Assembly (NCBI RefSeq): GCF_022348085.1 | Contig: NZ_JAKRFN010000013.1 | Location: 84,378 to 148,377, forward strand | Reading direction: 5' to 3' | DNA from: Mycobacterium sp. PSTR-4-N | Lineage (GTDB): Bacteria; Actinomycetota; Actinomycetes; Mycobacteriales; Mycobacteriaceae | Length of the DNA stretch: 64,000 bases | The notes under the pieces: model-generated | Database searches by the model: none | What the model was told of the DNA's origin: nothing | What the model saw: the letters and a program-made list of their open reading frames with translations, nothing else | Shown: one piece after another, positions 35,059-44,180 of the stretch | How positions within the stretch are numbered: position 1 is the stretch's first letter | Layout of the letters: each line of letters begins with the position of its first letter | Translations under genes and position numbers: made by a program

Positions 35059-35535
35059 GTGGACCTCGCGAGCTGGACCCTGGGGCTGTCGCTCATCGTG
35101 GTCACGATCGCGGCTCACACGACGGCAGTGGTGGCGATGGCCCTCATCCTCGAGAAGAGATTGGCCGCACGATCGGCTGCGAGTACACCGACTCGGCGGC
35201 AGGCCATTTCGACGGTGATCGTCCGCATCGGGACGATCGCCGTTCTCCTGGCGGCGCTGCACGGTGTGGAAGGCGTGGCCTGGGCCGTGGCCTACCGGTG
35301 CCTCGGCGTGTTCGATTCCTTTGCACAGGCATCCAGTTACTCGCTGGCGGCCATGACGACCTCGGAGTCCTCTGCAGTGCCTCTCGCGTCACGGTGGCAG
35401 ATGCTCGCTGCTCTCGAAGCGATCAACGGTTGTCTGTTGTTCGGCATCAGCACAGCGTTCCTCTTTGCCGTGATGCAGGTGCACTGGCACATTCTGATCC
35501 AGCGCCGCGTTCCGCAGATCGATCGAGAAAATTAG
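35059..35535 (+). CDS. Ion_trans_2-like small membrane protein with degenerate filter
   Basis: A 158-aa protein with helices near residues 8-30, 50-75 and 118-140. The order helix, pore-like loop, helix resembles two-TM potassium channels. However, the loop reads AAMTTSESSAVPL where channels have TVGYGD-type filters, so selectivity is not expected to be for potassium. The GTG at 35059 is used as start. It is divergent from the DUF4239 gene. Conductance is inference from layout only. Confidence 0.6.
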   Translation: MDLASWTLGLSLIVVTIAAHTTAVVAMALILEKRLAARSAASTPTRRQAISTVIVRIGTIAVLLAALHGVEGVAWAVAYRCLGVFDSFAQASSYSLAAMTTSESSAVPLASRWQMLAALEAINGCLLFGISTAFLFAVMQVHWHILIQRRVPQIDREN

Positions 35536-35638
35536 CTGCGACCCTCTGATTCGGGTCTTGTCACCCTCGCATCGGGATTACAATTCTCCTGCGCCTCGAG
35601 CGCCAACTTCCGGTCTGCAGTGGTGGGGGACGGTTGAA

Positions 35639-36640
35639 ATGAAATCCTGCACAACAACTTCCGCGAGCACGCTGGTGACGATCACCGGCAGAACGATCAC
35701 GGCGCTCAGCGCAGCGGTGGCCGTCGCGGGCGCCGGCATCGTCGCCCCGCCGCCTCCGCACGAGCAGGCCGTACGGCCCGCGCCCACGGTCGGCCTCGCT
35801 GCCGCGACCCTACCGTTCGCGGTCGGTGATCAGGCGCCGGCGTTGGTCACGGCCGAGCCTGCAGGAGCAGTGCCCCTGGCGGGTGTCCGGCGCATCATCA
35901 TTCCGCCGAGTGTGGGCCAACCTCCGCCGGATCTGCCGACTATTCCGCCACCTCAGGCCACCCCGTACGAATTCGAAGACGCGATCATCAACACCTATCA
36001 CGCCATCGAGCCGTGGGTACGGTATGGATTCGAGCTGGCGACCTACGCGGTCGGGTGGGTGCCCTGGGTGGGATGGCTCTCGCCACAGATCATGATCTTC
36101 TACAACTTCGGCGAGCGGATCGTGGAAAGCCTCGTGGTCAATTCGGCGAATTGGCTCTGGGGTCCGTTGCCTTTCGGCGAGGGACTCGCGAACGTCGCGC
36201 GGGACAGCTGGGACGCCCTCGTGCAGCTGGGCAGAGACGAATGGAACTTCTGGTTGCCTCCGCTGCCGCCCCTGCCGCTTGCCGCCGAGCCTGCTGACGC
36301 GCAGTCGCCGGCGCCCGCCCCGGAGAAGCCACGTCCTGTGCGCGAAGCACTGGGCCGCATCTTCCCGCGGCTCGCAGCGGACGCACCCCGCTCCGTCGAG
36401 AAGCGTCGGTGGGCCGACCGCACAGTCGACGATGCAGACCCACCATCGGTGGCGGCCGCACCGGATCCGAGCACCCCGAGCCCTGATTCGACCGATGCAG
36501 CCGAGCAACCGAAGACGGAGAAGAAGAAGCCGCGGCTGACCCTTCGCGAACGGAGAGAGGACGCCGCGGCGTCGTCGAACACCCGTTCGTCGGAGAAACC
36601 GAACAAGCGCCGCCTGGGCAGCCTGCGCGACCGAGGGTGA
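35639..36640 (+). CDS. Exported Pro-rich mycobacterial protein with basic tail
   Basis: A 333-aa protein. The signal peptide covers about residues 1-38 and is followed by a Pro/Ala-rich segment. A folded core near 110-205 is rich in aromatic residues (WVRYGFELATYAVGWVPWVGWLSP, then FYNFGERIVESLV). A Pro-rich linker and a long charged tail (about 225-333) with KKKPRLTLRERRED and KPNKRR follow. The start at 35639 has GGGGGA upstream. I recognise the core as a family common in fast-growing mycobacteria but of unknown function. Its basic tail resembles that of the repeat protein at 32886. Confidence 0.72.
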   Translation: MKSCTTTSASTLVTITGRTITALSAAVAVAGAGIVAPPPPHEQAVRPAPTVGLAAATLPFAVGDQAPALVTAEPAGAVPLAGVRRIIIPPSVGQPPPDLPTIPPPQATPYEFEDAIINTYHAIEPWVRYGFELATYAVGWVPWVGWLSPQIMIFYNFGERIVESLVVNSANWLWGPLPFGEGLANVARDSWDALVQLGRDEWNFWLPPLPPLPLAAEPADAQSPAPAPEKPRPVREALGRIFPRLAADAPRSVEKRRWADRTVDDADPPSVAAAPDPSTPSPDSTDAAEQPKTEKKKPRLTLRERREDAAASSNTRSSEKPNKRRLGSLRDRG

Positions 36641-36677
36641 TCTGCCGCGTCGACCATGTTGACGCAGGAGCTCAGCA

Positions 36678-37268
36678 TCACCGCGACGCGATGTGCACCC
36701 GCGGCCGGTAGACGAGCTCCTGAATGTGACCGTCGAGTGTGCGGCTCTCGAGCAGCTCCAGGTCGAAGTCGGCGGCGCCGACGAAGACCGGAATCGCGCC
36801 GGTCTGCCCGGTGATGACGGGAAAGATCGTGAGGTGCAGGTAGTCCACGAGGCCGGCGGCCATCAGGGCGCGATTCATCGACAGGCTGCCGTGCGAGCGC
36901 AACGGGATGTCCGACTGGGCTTTGAGTCGGGTCACCACGTCGACAGCGTCAGCGCGCACCACGGTCGCGTCCGGCCACTCGAGCGGCTCCTCGACGGTCG
37001 TGGAGATGACCGTGGCCGGCAGATGGTACATCGCGGTGACCCACGGGTCGTGGACCTCGGAATCGTCATCGCCCTCGCCGATCATCTGCACGAATTGACG
37101 GTAGGTGTTGGCGCCGAACACCAATCGTTGATCTCCTCGATAGAGGTCGAGGCGGCGGGCAAGCAGTTCAGGGCCTTGCTTGCCCCAATAACCGGTCCAA
37201 TCGCCGCCGCTCGCGCCGCCGAAGCCGTCGAGACTGGAGAACACGTCGAAGGTGTAGGTCGCGCTCAT
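36678..37268 (-). CDS. RibD C-terminal / dihydrofolate reductase-like protein
   Basis: A 196-aa protein with the RibD-C reductase fold. It opens TYTFDVFSSLDGFGGAS, has VFGANTYRQF near residues 50-59 and LRSHGSLSMNRALMAAGLVD near 122-141, where the family binds NADPH (G-S/G-x-x-x-N-x-x-L). A good GAGGAG site precedes the ATG at 37268. It may be a pyrimidine or pterin reductase; the substrate is unknown. A second, more distant member of the family is at 55991. Confidence 0.85.
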   Translation of the reverse strand: MSATYTFDVFSSLDGFGGASGGDWTGYWGKQGPELLARRLDLYRGDQRLVFGANTYRQFVQMIGEGDDDSEVHDPWVTAMYHLPATVISTTVEEPLEWPDATVVRADAVDVVTRLKAQSDIPLRSHGSLSMNRALMAAGLVDYLHLTIFPVITGQTGAIPVFVGAADFDLELLESRTLDGHIQELVYRPRVHIASR

Positions 37269-37354
37269 GATGCTCCTCGAGGCTCTATCGATTATCTGAG
37301 AGGTAGACCGGGCGGCGGCGCCGAACTCATCGATGAGGCCGGGATACTGGTCGT

Positions 37355-38173
37355 GTGGACATCGTGGCCCTGATAGTCATCTCGATCCTGACGGCGGCGG
37401 TGATCACCCTCTGTGTGCTACTCATCGTGTCGCGCCGTCAGCTCACTAATGCTCGAAAGAAATTGCGGCGCAGTCGAGAAAGCCTTCCGAGCACCGGGCG
37501 CAGGAGACGACCCGGGGTCGCTCCGCTGGCCGTGCGGACCGTCGCGCACACCGTCAAGAGCGCCGACGCGCTGATCCGGCACGGCATCGTCGGCACCGTC
37601 CGCAGCTCGGTCGACGACCTCGCCGCGTGGGCGCGCGTCGAACGGCCGGATCTGGCCCGCCTGACCGCCGACGGTCAGGTCGTCCTGATGTTCTCCGACA
37701 TCGAAGGTTCCACCGAACGCAACGAATCGCTCGGGGACCAGGCGTGGATGAAGGTGCTCGATCGGCACAACCGCCTCGTGGAACGCATGGTCGCCGACCA
37801 TCGCGGCTATGTCGTGAAGAACCAGGGAGACGGTTTCATGATCGCCTTCTCCGCACCCGCCGATGCGGTGCGGTGCAGCCTGGCGATCCAGCGGGCGCTC
37901 CGTGAGAGCGCCGAGCGGTACGACGGTATCCGGGTCCGGATCGGTATCCACGTGGGTACGTCGGTGCGGCGGGGTGATGATCTGTTCGGCCGTAACGTCG
38001 CGATGGCGGCGCGTATCGCCGATCTGGCGTCCGGAGGCGAGATCCTGGTCAGCGACGACGTGCGCGAGTCGGTGGCCGGCGCCGACGGCATCGCGTTCGA
38101 CGATCCCGTCGAGGTCGACCTGAAGGGGCTGCGCGGCACCCAGTCGGTGTCCTCGGTCCGCCTCGTGCCGTGA
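37355..38173 (+). CDS. Membrane-anchored class III adenylate/guanylate cyclase
   Basis: A 272-aa protein. One N-terminal transmembrane helix (residues 3-26) is followed by a basic linker and a catalytic domain (about 105-265). All key class III residues are visible: metal-binding D115 (FSDIEGST) and D159 (NQGDG), K155 and D208/D209 in the purine-binding positions, and N214/R220 (NVAMAAR) for transition-state binding. The set points to ATP as substrate and an active homodimer. No sensory domain beyond the membrane helix is present, so regulation must come from other proteins or the membrane. Confidence 0.88.
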   Translation: MDIVALIVISILTAAVITLCVLLIVSRRQLTNARKKLRRSRESLPSTGRRRRPGVAPLAVRTVAHTVKSADALIRHGIVGTVRSSVDDLAAWARVERPDLARLTADGQVVLMFSDIEGSTERNESLGDQAWMKVLDRHNRLVERMVADHRGYVVKNQGDGFMIAFSAPADAVRCSLAIQRALRESAERYDGIRVRIGIHVGTSVRRGDDLFGRNVAMAARIADLASGGEILVSDDVRESVAGADGIAFDDPVEVDLKGLRGTQSVSSVRLVP

Positions 38174-38204
38174 AACCCCAGGCCGCCGTGACACACTCCC
38201 GGGC

Positions 38205-38858
38205 ATGAACGTCGAGGCCATCCTGCAGACGATTCCGCCGATCGCGGTGTATCTGGTCGTCGGCGCCATCATCGGCGTCGAGAGCCTCGGCATCCCGCTA
38301 CCCGGCGAGATCGCCTTGGTCAGCGCGGCGCTGCTGTCGTCGCGGCACAGCCTCGACATCAGCCCGGTGGGCGTCGCGGCGGCGGCCGCGCTCGGTGCCA
38401 TCGTCGGCGACACCATCGGCTACTCGATCGGACACCGTCACGGCATGTCGCTGTTCGAACGGCTCGGCACCCGCTTCCCCACGCACTTCGGGCCCGGACA
38501 TGTGGCGCTGGCCAAGGGACTGTTCCAGAGATGGGGCGTCTGGGCGGTGTTCTTCGGCCGGTTCATCGCGCTGCTGCGGATCTTCGCGGGCCCGCTGGCC
38601 GGTGCGATGCGGATGCGCTACCCGAGGTTTCTCGCCGCCAACGCCGGCGGCGCCCTGGTGTGGGCAGGCGGAACCGTCGCCGTCATCTACTACGCGGGCA
38701 TGGCCGCCGAGCGCTGGCTCTCTCGGTTCTCCTGGATCGCGCTCGTCGCCGGGATCGTCATCGGGATCGGCGCGACACTGCTGATGCGCGAACGGACCTC
38801 ACGTCTGATCGCCCAGCTGGAGGCCGAGAACGATTGGGAAACGCTGCGCCGGAACTAG
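38205..38858 (+). CDS. DedA-family membrane protein
   Basis: A 217-aa polytopic protein. The DedA signature is clear: GVESLGIPLPGEIALVSAAL near residues 25-44, GDTIGYSIGHRHG near 66-78, and FFGRFIALLRIFAGPLAGAMRM near 112-134 with the conserved Arg and Pro. DedA proteins take part in lipid translocation across the inner membrane. It lies 31 bp downstream of the cyclase gene on the same strand. Confidence 0.9.
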   Translation: MNVEAILQTIPPIAVYLVVGAIIGVESLGIPLPGEIALVSAALLSSRHSLDISPVGVAAAAALGAIVGDTIGYSIGHRHGMSLFERLGTRFPTHFGPGHVALAKGLFQRWGVWAVFFGRFIALLRIFAGPLAGAMRMRYPRFLAANAGGALVWAGGTVAVIYYAGMAAERWLSRFSWIALVAGIVIGIGATLLMRERTSRLIAQLEAENDWETLRRN

Positions 38859-38882
38859 CGCCGGTGTGAGAGCCCGACCATC

Positions 38883-40061
38883 GTGAACACCGCCGAGTAT
38901 CCGAGCCACCGCTACCGGCCGCTCTATGCGGCCGGGTTCGTCACTGCCTTCGGCGCGCATTCCATCGCCGCGAACCTGGGGACGTATGGACAGCAGCAGC
39001 AGGCCAGCCTGCTCACGATCGGCCTGCTGCTCGCCGTGTACGACGCTGCCGAGGTCATCCTCAAACCGGTCTTCGGCACACTGGTGGATCGAGTGGGGCC
39101 GCGCCCCGTTCTCATCGGTGGCTTGATCGGATTCGCCTGCGCGTCAGCAGCATTCGTCGCAGCCGGCGATCCCGCGCTACTCGGCGTGGCGCGCTTCGGC
39201 CAAGGGGCCGCCGCGGCGGCGTTCTCCCCCGCGGCGTCCACCCTCGTGGCCCGACTCCAGTCACCCGGCGGTCACGGGCGACGGTTCGGCAGCTACGGAG
39301 CGTGGAAAGGGTTGGGGTACACGCTGGGACCGCTGCTGGGTGGGGCGCTGGTGACCCTCGGCGGGTACACCACGCTGTTCGCCTGCCTCGGCGGGCTCGC
39401 GGTGATCGTCGCCGCCTGGGCCGCGTGGGTGGTTCCCCGGGTCGAGCCGTTGCCGCGGCGGCGTTCCACCGTGGCGGATCTGGCCCGTCGTCTCACCCGG
39501 CGCGCATTTCTCGTGCCCACCCTGGTGCTCGCCGCGTCGACCGCTGCACTGTCGATCGGCGTGGGTTTCTTCCCGATTCTCGCCGCGTCGGCCGGAGCCA
39601 GCGCGGTGCTCAGCGGAGCGCTGGTATCCCTGCTGTCGGGCTGCGCGGCGTTCTCCCAACCGTGGGCGGGCCGCGCGCTGGATGCCCGTCGCGTCAGCTA
39701 CCGGGCGGGCGCCGTCGCGGGATCGGCCGCCTGCGGTGCCGGCTTCCTGCTGGCGGGACTCCTGGCCGGGCCGGCCGGGCTGACCGTCGGCGCCGTCGCG
39801 ATCGGACTGGGCGCGGGTGTGCTGTCCCCACTCGGTTTCGCGGCCCTGGCCGCATCGGCGCCGCCGGAACGGCTCGGCGAGACCATGGGGTCGGCCGAGG
39901 TCGGTCGCGAGCTCGGAGATGCCGGCGGCCCGCTGCTGGTGGGCGCCGTCGCCGCCGCAGCCACGCTCGGGGTGGGATGCGTGGCCGCGGCGGCGCTCAT
40001 GGCCGGCGTCGCCGCCCTCTCGGCGGCGGCGAAGGACTGGCCTACTTCGGGGGCATCCTGA
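38883..40061 (+). CDS. MFS transporter
   Basis: A 392-aa protein with 12 predicted helices. The motif A-like loop GTLVDRVGPRPVLIGG is near residues 60-75. The family is multidrug or small-molecule efflux type; the substrate is unknown. The GTG start is 24 bp after the DedA gene. The last 20 bp overlap the convergent SDR gene. Confidence 0.85.
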   Translation: MNTAEYPSHRYRPLYAAGFVTAFGAHSIAANLGTYGQQQQASLLTIGLLLAVYDAAEVILKPVFGTLVDRVGPRPVLIGGLIGFACASAAFVAAGDPALLGVARFGQGAAAAAFSPAASTLVARLQSPGGHGRRFGSYGAWKGLGYTLGPLLGGALVTLGGYTTLFACLGGLAVIVAAWAAWVVPRVEPLPRRRSTVADLARRLTRRAFLVPTLVLAASTAALSIGVGFFPILAASAGASAVLSGALVSLLSGCAAFSQPWAGRALDARRVSYRAGAVAGSAACGAGFLLAGLLAGPAGLTVGAVAIGLGAGVLSPLGFAALAASAPPERLGETMGSAEVGRELGDAGGPLLVGAVAAAATLGVGCVAAAALMAGVAALSAAAKDWPTSGAS

Positions 40062-40818
40062 TGCCGCCGTCGACGCGCACGACTTCGGCGTTCATGTAGG
40101 AGTTGGTGAGCAGCTCGACCACCATCGACGCGAGCTCTTCGGGCTTGCCGAGCCGGCGCGGGTAGAGGACGGACTCGCCGAGCTTGGCCTTGAACGCCTC
40201 CGAGTCCGGACCTTCACCGTAGATCGGCGTGTCGATCAGGCCGGGAGCGACGGTGTTGACGCGGATGCCGACCGCGGCGAGGTCGCGGGCGACGGGCAAC
40301 GTCAATCCGACGACGCCACCCTTCGACGACGAGTACGCCGCCTGACCGATCTGGCCGTCGAAGGCGGCCACGCTGGTCATGTTGACGATGGCGCCGCGCT
40401 CACCGGAGTCGGTGAGGTCGAGCCGGCTCATCGCGGTGGCGGCCAGCCGGATGCAGTCGAAGGTGCCGACCAGGTTGATCGCGAGCACCTTCTTGTAGGC
40501 GTCGAGGTTGTGCGCCGAGGCGAATTCGCCGTCCTTACCGATCGTCCTTTGCGCCCAACCGATTCCGGCGGAATTGACGAGGACGCGCAGCGGCCCCAAG
40601 TCGACGGCGGTGTTGACCGCGTCCTCGATCTGGGACGTGTCGGTCACGTCGACGCTGACGTACGCGCCGCCGATCTCGTGCGCCAGTTCCTGGCCTCGCT
40701 CGGCCTGCAGGTCGGCGATGACGACCCGGGCGCCCTGCGAGGCGAGGAGGCGGGCGGTGGCGGCGCCGATGCCTGAGGCTCCGCCGGTGACAATTGCGCT
40801 GGTTCCATTGACGTCCAC
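40042..40818 (-). CDS. SDR, 3-hydroxyacyl-CoA dehydrogenase type II-like
   Basis: A 258-aa classical SDR with cofactor motif TGGASGIGAAT near residues 11-21, NSAGIGWAQ near 83-91, catalytic Ser in MTSVAAFDG and YxxxK as Y-S-S-S-K. Overall it resembles HSD17B10-type 3-hydroxyacyl-CoA dehydrogenases, so a role in fatty acid or sterol side-chain oxidation is plausible. The GTG at 40818 (VDVNG) is the best start; the longer frame adds 16 residues not typical of the family. Confidence 0.85.
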   Translation of the reverse strand: MDVNGTSAIVTGGASGIGAATARLLASQGARVVIADLQAERGQELAHEIGGAYVSVDVTDTSQIEDAVNTAVDLGPLRVLVNSAGIGWAQRTIGKDGEFASAHNLDAYKKVLAINLVGTFDCIRLAATAMSRLDLTDSGERGAIVNMTSVAAFDGQIGQAAYSSSKGGVVGLTLPVARDLAAVGIRVNTVAPGLIDTPIYGEGPDSEAFKAKLGESVLYPRRLGKPEELASMVVELLTNSYMNAEVVRVDGGIRMPPK

Positions 40819-40893
40819 AGCCGGAGTGTAGGACAGGTGTCGAGAAGCCGATCGCGAGACACCCACCCCGCATCTGCGCGGTCCGACGTCGAC

Positions 40894-43503
40894 CTAATGC
40901 ACATCCTCGGAATGCGCGGACATGTGAAGTCGTACGCGCAGACGCTCGACCGTGGCGTCGACGATCTCGGCGAGCGGCCCGTCGGCCACACACGCGACCG
41001 GATCGTCAGACTCCTCGATGGCCCTGAACCGCTCGGCCAACGCGGAAGCACCGAGCATCGCGCCGGGTGAGCGAATGGCGTGCGCGCTGCGGCGGACGGC
41101 GTCCGCGTCACCCGCGGCGGCCGCGCGATGGAGGTCATCCAGCCGGCGCGGCATCTCGGTGACGAAGGACCGCGCGACCTTCTGCAGCGACACCTCGCCG
41201 AGCTCGGCAAGCATCCGATCGATCCGCACGTCGTCGAGCAGAGGCGCACCGCCCACCGTCTGGACAGGTCCGCTCGTCAACGGTTCCCGATCCGGACATT
41301 CCTCGGGGCGCTGACCGAGGAAGCGGCCGAGCTCCCGCGAAAGATCGGCAAGGTGAAGGGGTTTGGTCAGGAAGCCGTCCATCCCCGCCCTCTCGCACGC
41401 ATCGCGGTTGCCCTCCATCGTGGATGCGGTGAGCGCCAGGATGGGGATGTGAACGCCACTGCCGCGTTCCTCGGCCCGGATCCGTCGGGTCGCCATGTAT
41501 CCGTCCATGACCGGCATGTTGCAGTCCATCAGGACGGCGTCGAACCGGCCTGAACCCAGGCGCTCCAACGCTTCCGCCCCATCGAAAGCGGCCTCGCATA
41601 CATAGCCGAGCCTCTTGAGTTGCGCCTCGACCAACACCTGATTCGTCGGGTTGTCGTCGACGACGAGAATCGTCCCCAGCGAGCCGTCCGTGGCGGGCTC
41701 GGCCTCCGAATAGGGCGCAGGCTCAGGCGGCGCCGTTTCCGGCAGCGGGAGGGTGAAGTGGAAGGTGGAGCCGTGGCCTTCGAGGCTGACCACCGCGAGC
41801 CCGTCGCCACCCAACGCCTTCACGATCCCGTCGGAGATCGCCAGGCCCAGCCCACTGCCGCGGTCGGAATCGGCGCCGGACACCTGCGCGAAGGGCTGAA
41901 GGACGCGATCGATCTCTTCCCGGGGAATGCCGGGACCGGTGTCGTTGACAGCGAATCGCACGAGATCGGGGGCCGTCTCGGTGGCCGCCGACGAGATCTC
42001 GATGTCGATGCGGCCCACGCGCGTGAACTTCGTCGCGTTGCTGACCAAGTTCAGCAGCACCTGATGAACCCTGTCGGGATCGCCGATCCGCCAATCCGAG
42101 ATGGTCGGATCGACGGAGGAATTGACCGTCAACCCCTTGGACTCAGCCGTGATTCGGACACTCTCGATCAGGTCGTCGAGCAATTTTCGGAGCCGGAACG
42201 GTGTGGACGCGATCTTCGTCCTGCCGGCGTTGAGCCGCGAGAGGTTGAGCAGATCGTCGATGAGCCGTGTCAGACGGTCCGCCTCCGTTCTCACCCGGCG
42301 GGACCACTCCGCGATCTCGTGGCGTCCTTCCGAGGACAACTGGTTCTCCATCAGTTCGGAGAACCCGAGGATGGCGTGCAGCGGAGCACGGATCTCATGG
42401 CTCACCGTCGCCACGTAGTTGGATTTCTCCTCGGCCAAGATCAGCGCCGCCCGCTGGGCGTCCTCGTGTTCGAGCGCGAGGGAAGCGAGGTCACAGCAGC
42501 GCAGAAACGCTGTGCACGCCATGTCGTCGAGCATCTCGGAGTCACCGAACACCTCGAGTGTCCCGGCGGTGTCCGTCGTGCTGGATTGGAACGTCTGCTT
42601 CCACGCCGGCGGCGCCGAGACATCGGCTCCGGCAGGAAGTGTCATCGACAACGTGTCCGTCGTGATGCGTACCGCGTTCTGTCCGGACGCGCCGATGGTC
42701 AGCTCTCCGATCTGACGCAACACCGCAGGCAGGTCGTCGCCGGTGGCGATCCGCTCCAGCACCTCGGCCTGCCCTCGATCGAGGAACGACACACGGGCAA
42801 GCTGACTTTCGGTGCTGTCCAACGTTTTTCGCTCCCGATCGAGCGCAGCGCGGGCACCGCGATACTGCCGCACCACGTTCGTCGCCACCCAACCGAGCAG
42901 CACCGTGGCGACCGCGAGGGTGGCCAGGAGCATACCGAGCTGGATGACCCGTCCTTCGAGGAGGTTCTGGCTGCTGCTTCGCGCATCCATGTGCAGTTCT
43001 GCGGTGGCGCTGTCGGCCATCCGGCGAGACGTTTCGGACAGGGCGTCGGATCGCGGCAGCACGATGCGGCCCCAGTCGTCGCGCTGAGAAGGCGGCAGAA
43101 ATCCTGGAGGCACCTTCGTGAGGGCGTCGTCCAGTTCGCTGAGCTTGGCCCGGTACTCGGGTGACGTGGAATCGCCTGCGGTGATCCCGTTTCCGCCGAC
43201 GACGGCCAGCCGTTGAGCCAGCAGGGCGCGCTGCACCTGGACCTCACGACGCGACGCGATGCCCAGCAGGTAGCGGTCGAATGCGTCTACGTAACTGAGG
43301 GTTTCGCTCAACGTGTAGAACATGTTGTTGCCGGCGGTCTCCGTACGGGCGACGGCCTCGGAGTACCGGCGGTGCTCGGCCGTCACGGCGTAGTTGTTGA
43401 CGATGAGAGCGCCGATCAACAGCACCAGCACTGCGACAAGTGCCCATTGTCCGCGGTTCAGGCGGAGGCGCAGATCAGGCGAGTCGACCCGCGGGGTGGC
43501 CAT
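40894..43503 (-). CDS. Hybrid sensor histidine kinase with receiver and HPt domains
   Basis: An 869-aa protein. A first membrane helix (about 20-40), an external helical domain of about 140 residues and a second helix (187-210) make the sensor. A linker GAF-like region (240-340) precedes HisKA with phospho-acceptor H369 (VSHEIRAPLH). The ATPase domain follows with N-box LLNLVSNATKF and G-box GSGLGL. The receiver has D660 (LMDCNMPVMDG), and the HPt domain ends the chain with H808 (HAIRSP). The ATG shares its G-side with the upstream stop (TGATG), so it is coupled to the lipoprotein gene. No cognate response regulator is encoded nearby. Confidence 0.92.
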   Translation of the reverse strand: MATPRVDSPDLRLRLNRGQWALVAVLVLLIGALIVNNYAVTAEHRRYSEAVARTETAGNNMFYTLSETLSYVDAFDRYLLGIASRREVQVQRALLAQRLAVVGGNGITAGDSTSPEYRAKLSELDDALTKVPPGFLPPSQRDDWGRIVLPRSDALSETSRRMADSATAELHMDARSSSQNLLEGRVIQLGMLLATLAVATVLLGWVATNVVRQYRGARAALDRERKTLDSTESQLARVSFLDRGQAEVLERIATGDDLPAVLRQIGELTIGASGQNAVRITTDTLSMTLPAGADVSAPPAWKQTFQSSTTDTAGTLEVFGDSEMLDDMACTAFLRCCDLASLALEHEDAQRAALILAEEKSNYVATVSHEIRAPLHAILGFSELMENQLSSEGRHEIAEWSRRVRTEADRLTRLIDDLLNLSRLNAGRTKIASTPFRLRKLLDDLIESVRITAESKGLTVNSSVDPTISDWRIGDPDRVHQVLLNLVSNATKFTRVGRIDIEISSAATETAPDLVRFAVNDTGPGIPREEIDRVLQPFAQVSGADSDRGSGLGLAISDGIVKALGGDGLAVVSLEGHGSTFHFTLPLPETAPPEPAPYSEAEPATDGSLGTILVVDDNPTNQVLVEAQLKRLGYVCEAAFDGAEALERLGSGRFDAVLMDCNMPVMDGYMATRRIRAEERGSGVHIPILALTASTMEGNRDACERAGMDGFLTKPLHLADLSRELGRFLGQRPEECPDREPLTSGPVQTVGGAPLLDDVRIDRMLAELGEVSLQKVARSFVTEMPRRLDDLHRAAAAGDADAVRRSAHAIRSPGAMLGASALAERFRAIEESDDPVACVADGPLAEIVDATVERLRVRLHMSAHSEDVH

Positions 43504-44105
43504 CAGGAGCCGGGTGTCGGTCGATCCGTCACGGTGATCGATGCCACGCTCCAGTTCCACGCATCGAGGACCGTGGAAAGCGGAGTTCCGTCGGGGAAAA
43601 CGATCCGGATCGGTCCGCCCTGGTCGTACGGAATCGGCTCTCCGTCTCGTTCTGTGGCGATCAGTGCCTGCGAGCCGACCATCGGCGCGACAGCGCTGGC
43701 GTAGCTGTAGTCGTTGAGGGCAACCGTGTCGATGGTCGCGGTGTCGGGGATTCCGGCCTTGGCGAGGACGGTGGCCAAGGGCACGCCGCGGAACGTCTGA
43801 CGCTTCTTGACGAAGGGTTCGTCGATGGTGATCGTGGTGTTGCCGAGTGCGTTGAGCTGGTCCATCGTCAGGGAAAGTGGGGCGCTGCCGCCCTCGACCC
43901 TCAGGATCGGTTCGTCGGGTCCCGCAGGGTCGATGGAGGGCGCCCCGTAGGGATTGGTGGTCGACGGGCCGGCCTGGGTCGCGGCGGCGCCCGTCGATGA
44001 GGCCACGGCGGAGGACGAGCCGTCGGAGCCGCGATCGCCTCCGCATGCGGCAACGACGAGGAGGGCCATAAGCCCTGCTACGCAGGCCGCGAGACGGTTG
44101 TGCAT
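43503..44105 (-). CDS. Lipoprotein with oxidoreductase molybdopterin-binding-like domain
   Basis: A 200-aa lipoprotein (lipobox VVAAC, Cys 21). After an Ala/Ser/Pro-rich linker, residues about 65-195 fit the sulfite oxidase/YedY-like fold: LTMDQLNALGN, FRGVPLATVLAKAGI, ALNDYSYASAV and GGPIRIVFPDG. Apart from C8 and C21 in the leader there is no cysteine, so the Mo-ligating Cys of active enzymes is missing. It is coupled to the hybrid kinase, which suggests a periplasmic ligand or redox sensor that feeds the kinase. A TATCGT -10-like box lies 6 nt before its ATG. Confidence 0.82.
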   Translation of the reverse strand: MHNRLAACVAGLMALLVVAACGGDRGSDGSSSAVASSTGAAATQAGPSTTNPYGAPSIDPAGPDEPILRVEGGSAPLSLTMDQLNALGNTTITIDEPFVKKRQTFRGVPLATVLAKAGIPDTATIDTVALNDYSYASAVAPMVGSQALIATERDGEPIPYDQGGPIRIVFPDGTPLSTVLDAWNWSVASITVTDRPTPGS

Positions 44106-44111
44106 GACGAG

Positions 44112-44117
44112 ACGATA
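44112..44117 (-). promoter_or_regulatory. -10 element (TATCGT), leaderless
   Basis: Read on the minus strand, TATCGT precedes the lipoprotein ATG (44105) by 6 nt. It probably drives the lipoprotein-kinase pair. Confidence 0.4.
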
Positions 44118-44180
44118 CTCAGTTTCGCCTCGTCGACCCGCCAGAATGGAGGGCCGAAATGCCCGGATCAGCCAGGGTTG

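Noticed and set aside
43504..44046. An open frame extends the hybrid kinase by 181 codons upstream.
   Set aside because: The extension overlaps the lipoprotein gene in another frame and shows no domain; the ATG at 43503 gives a normal membrane helix and TGATG coupling.
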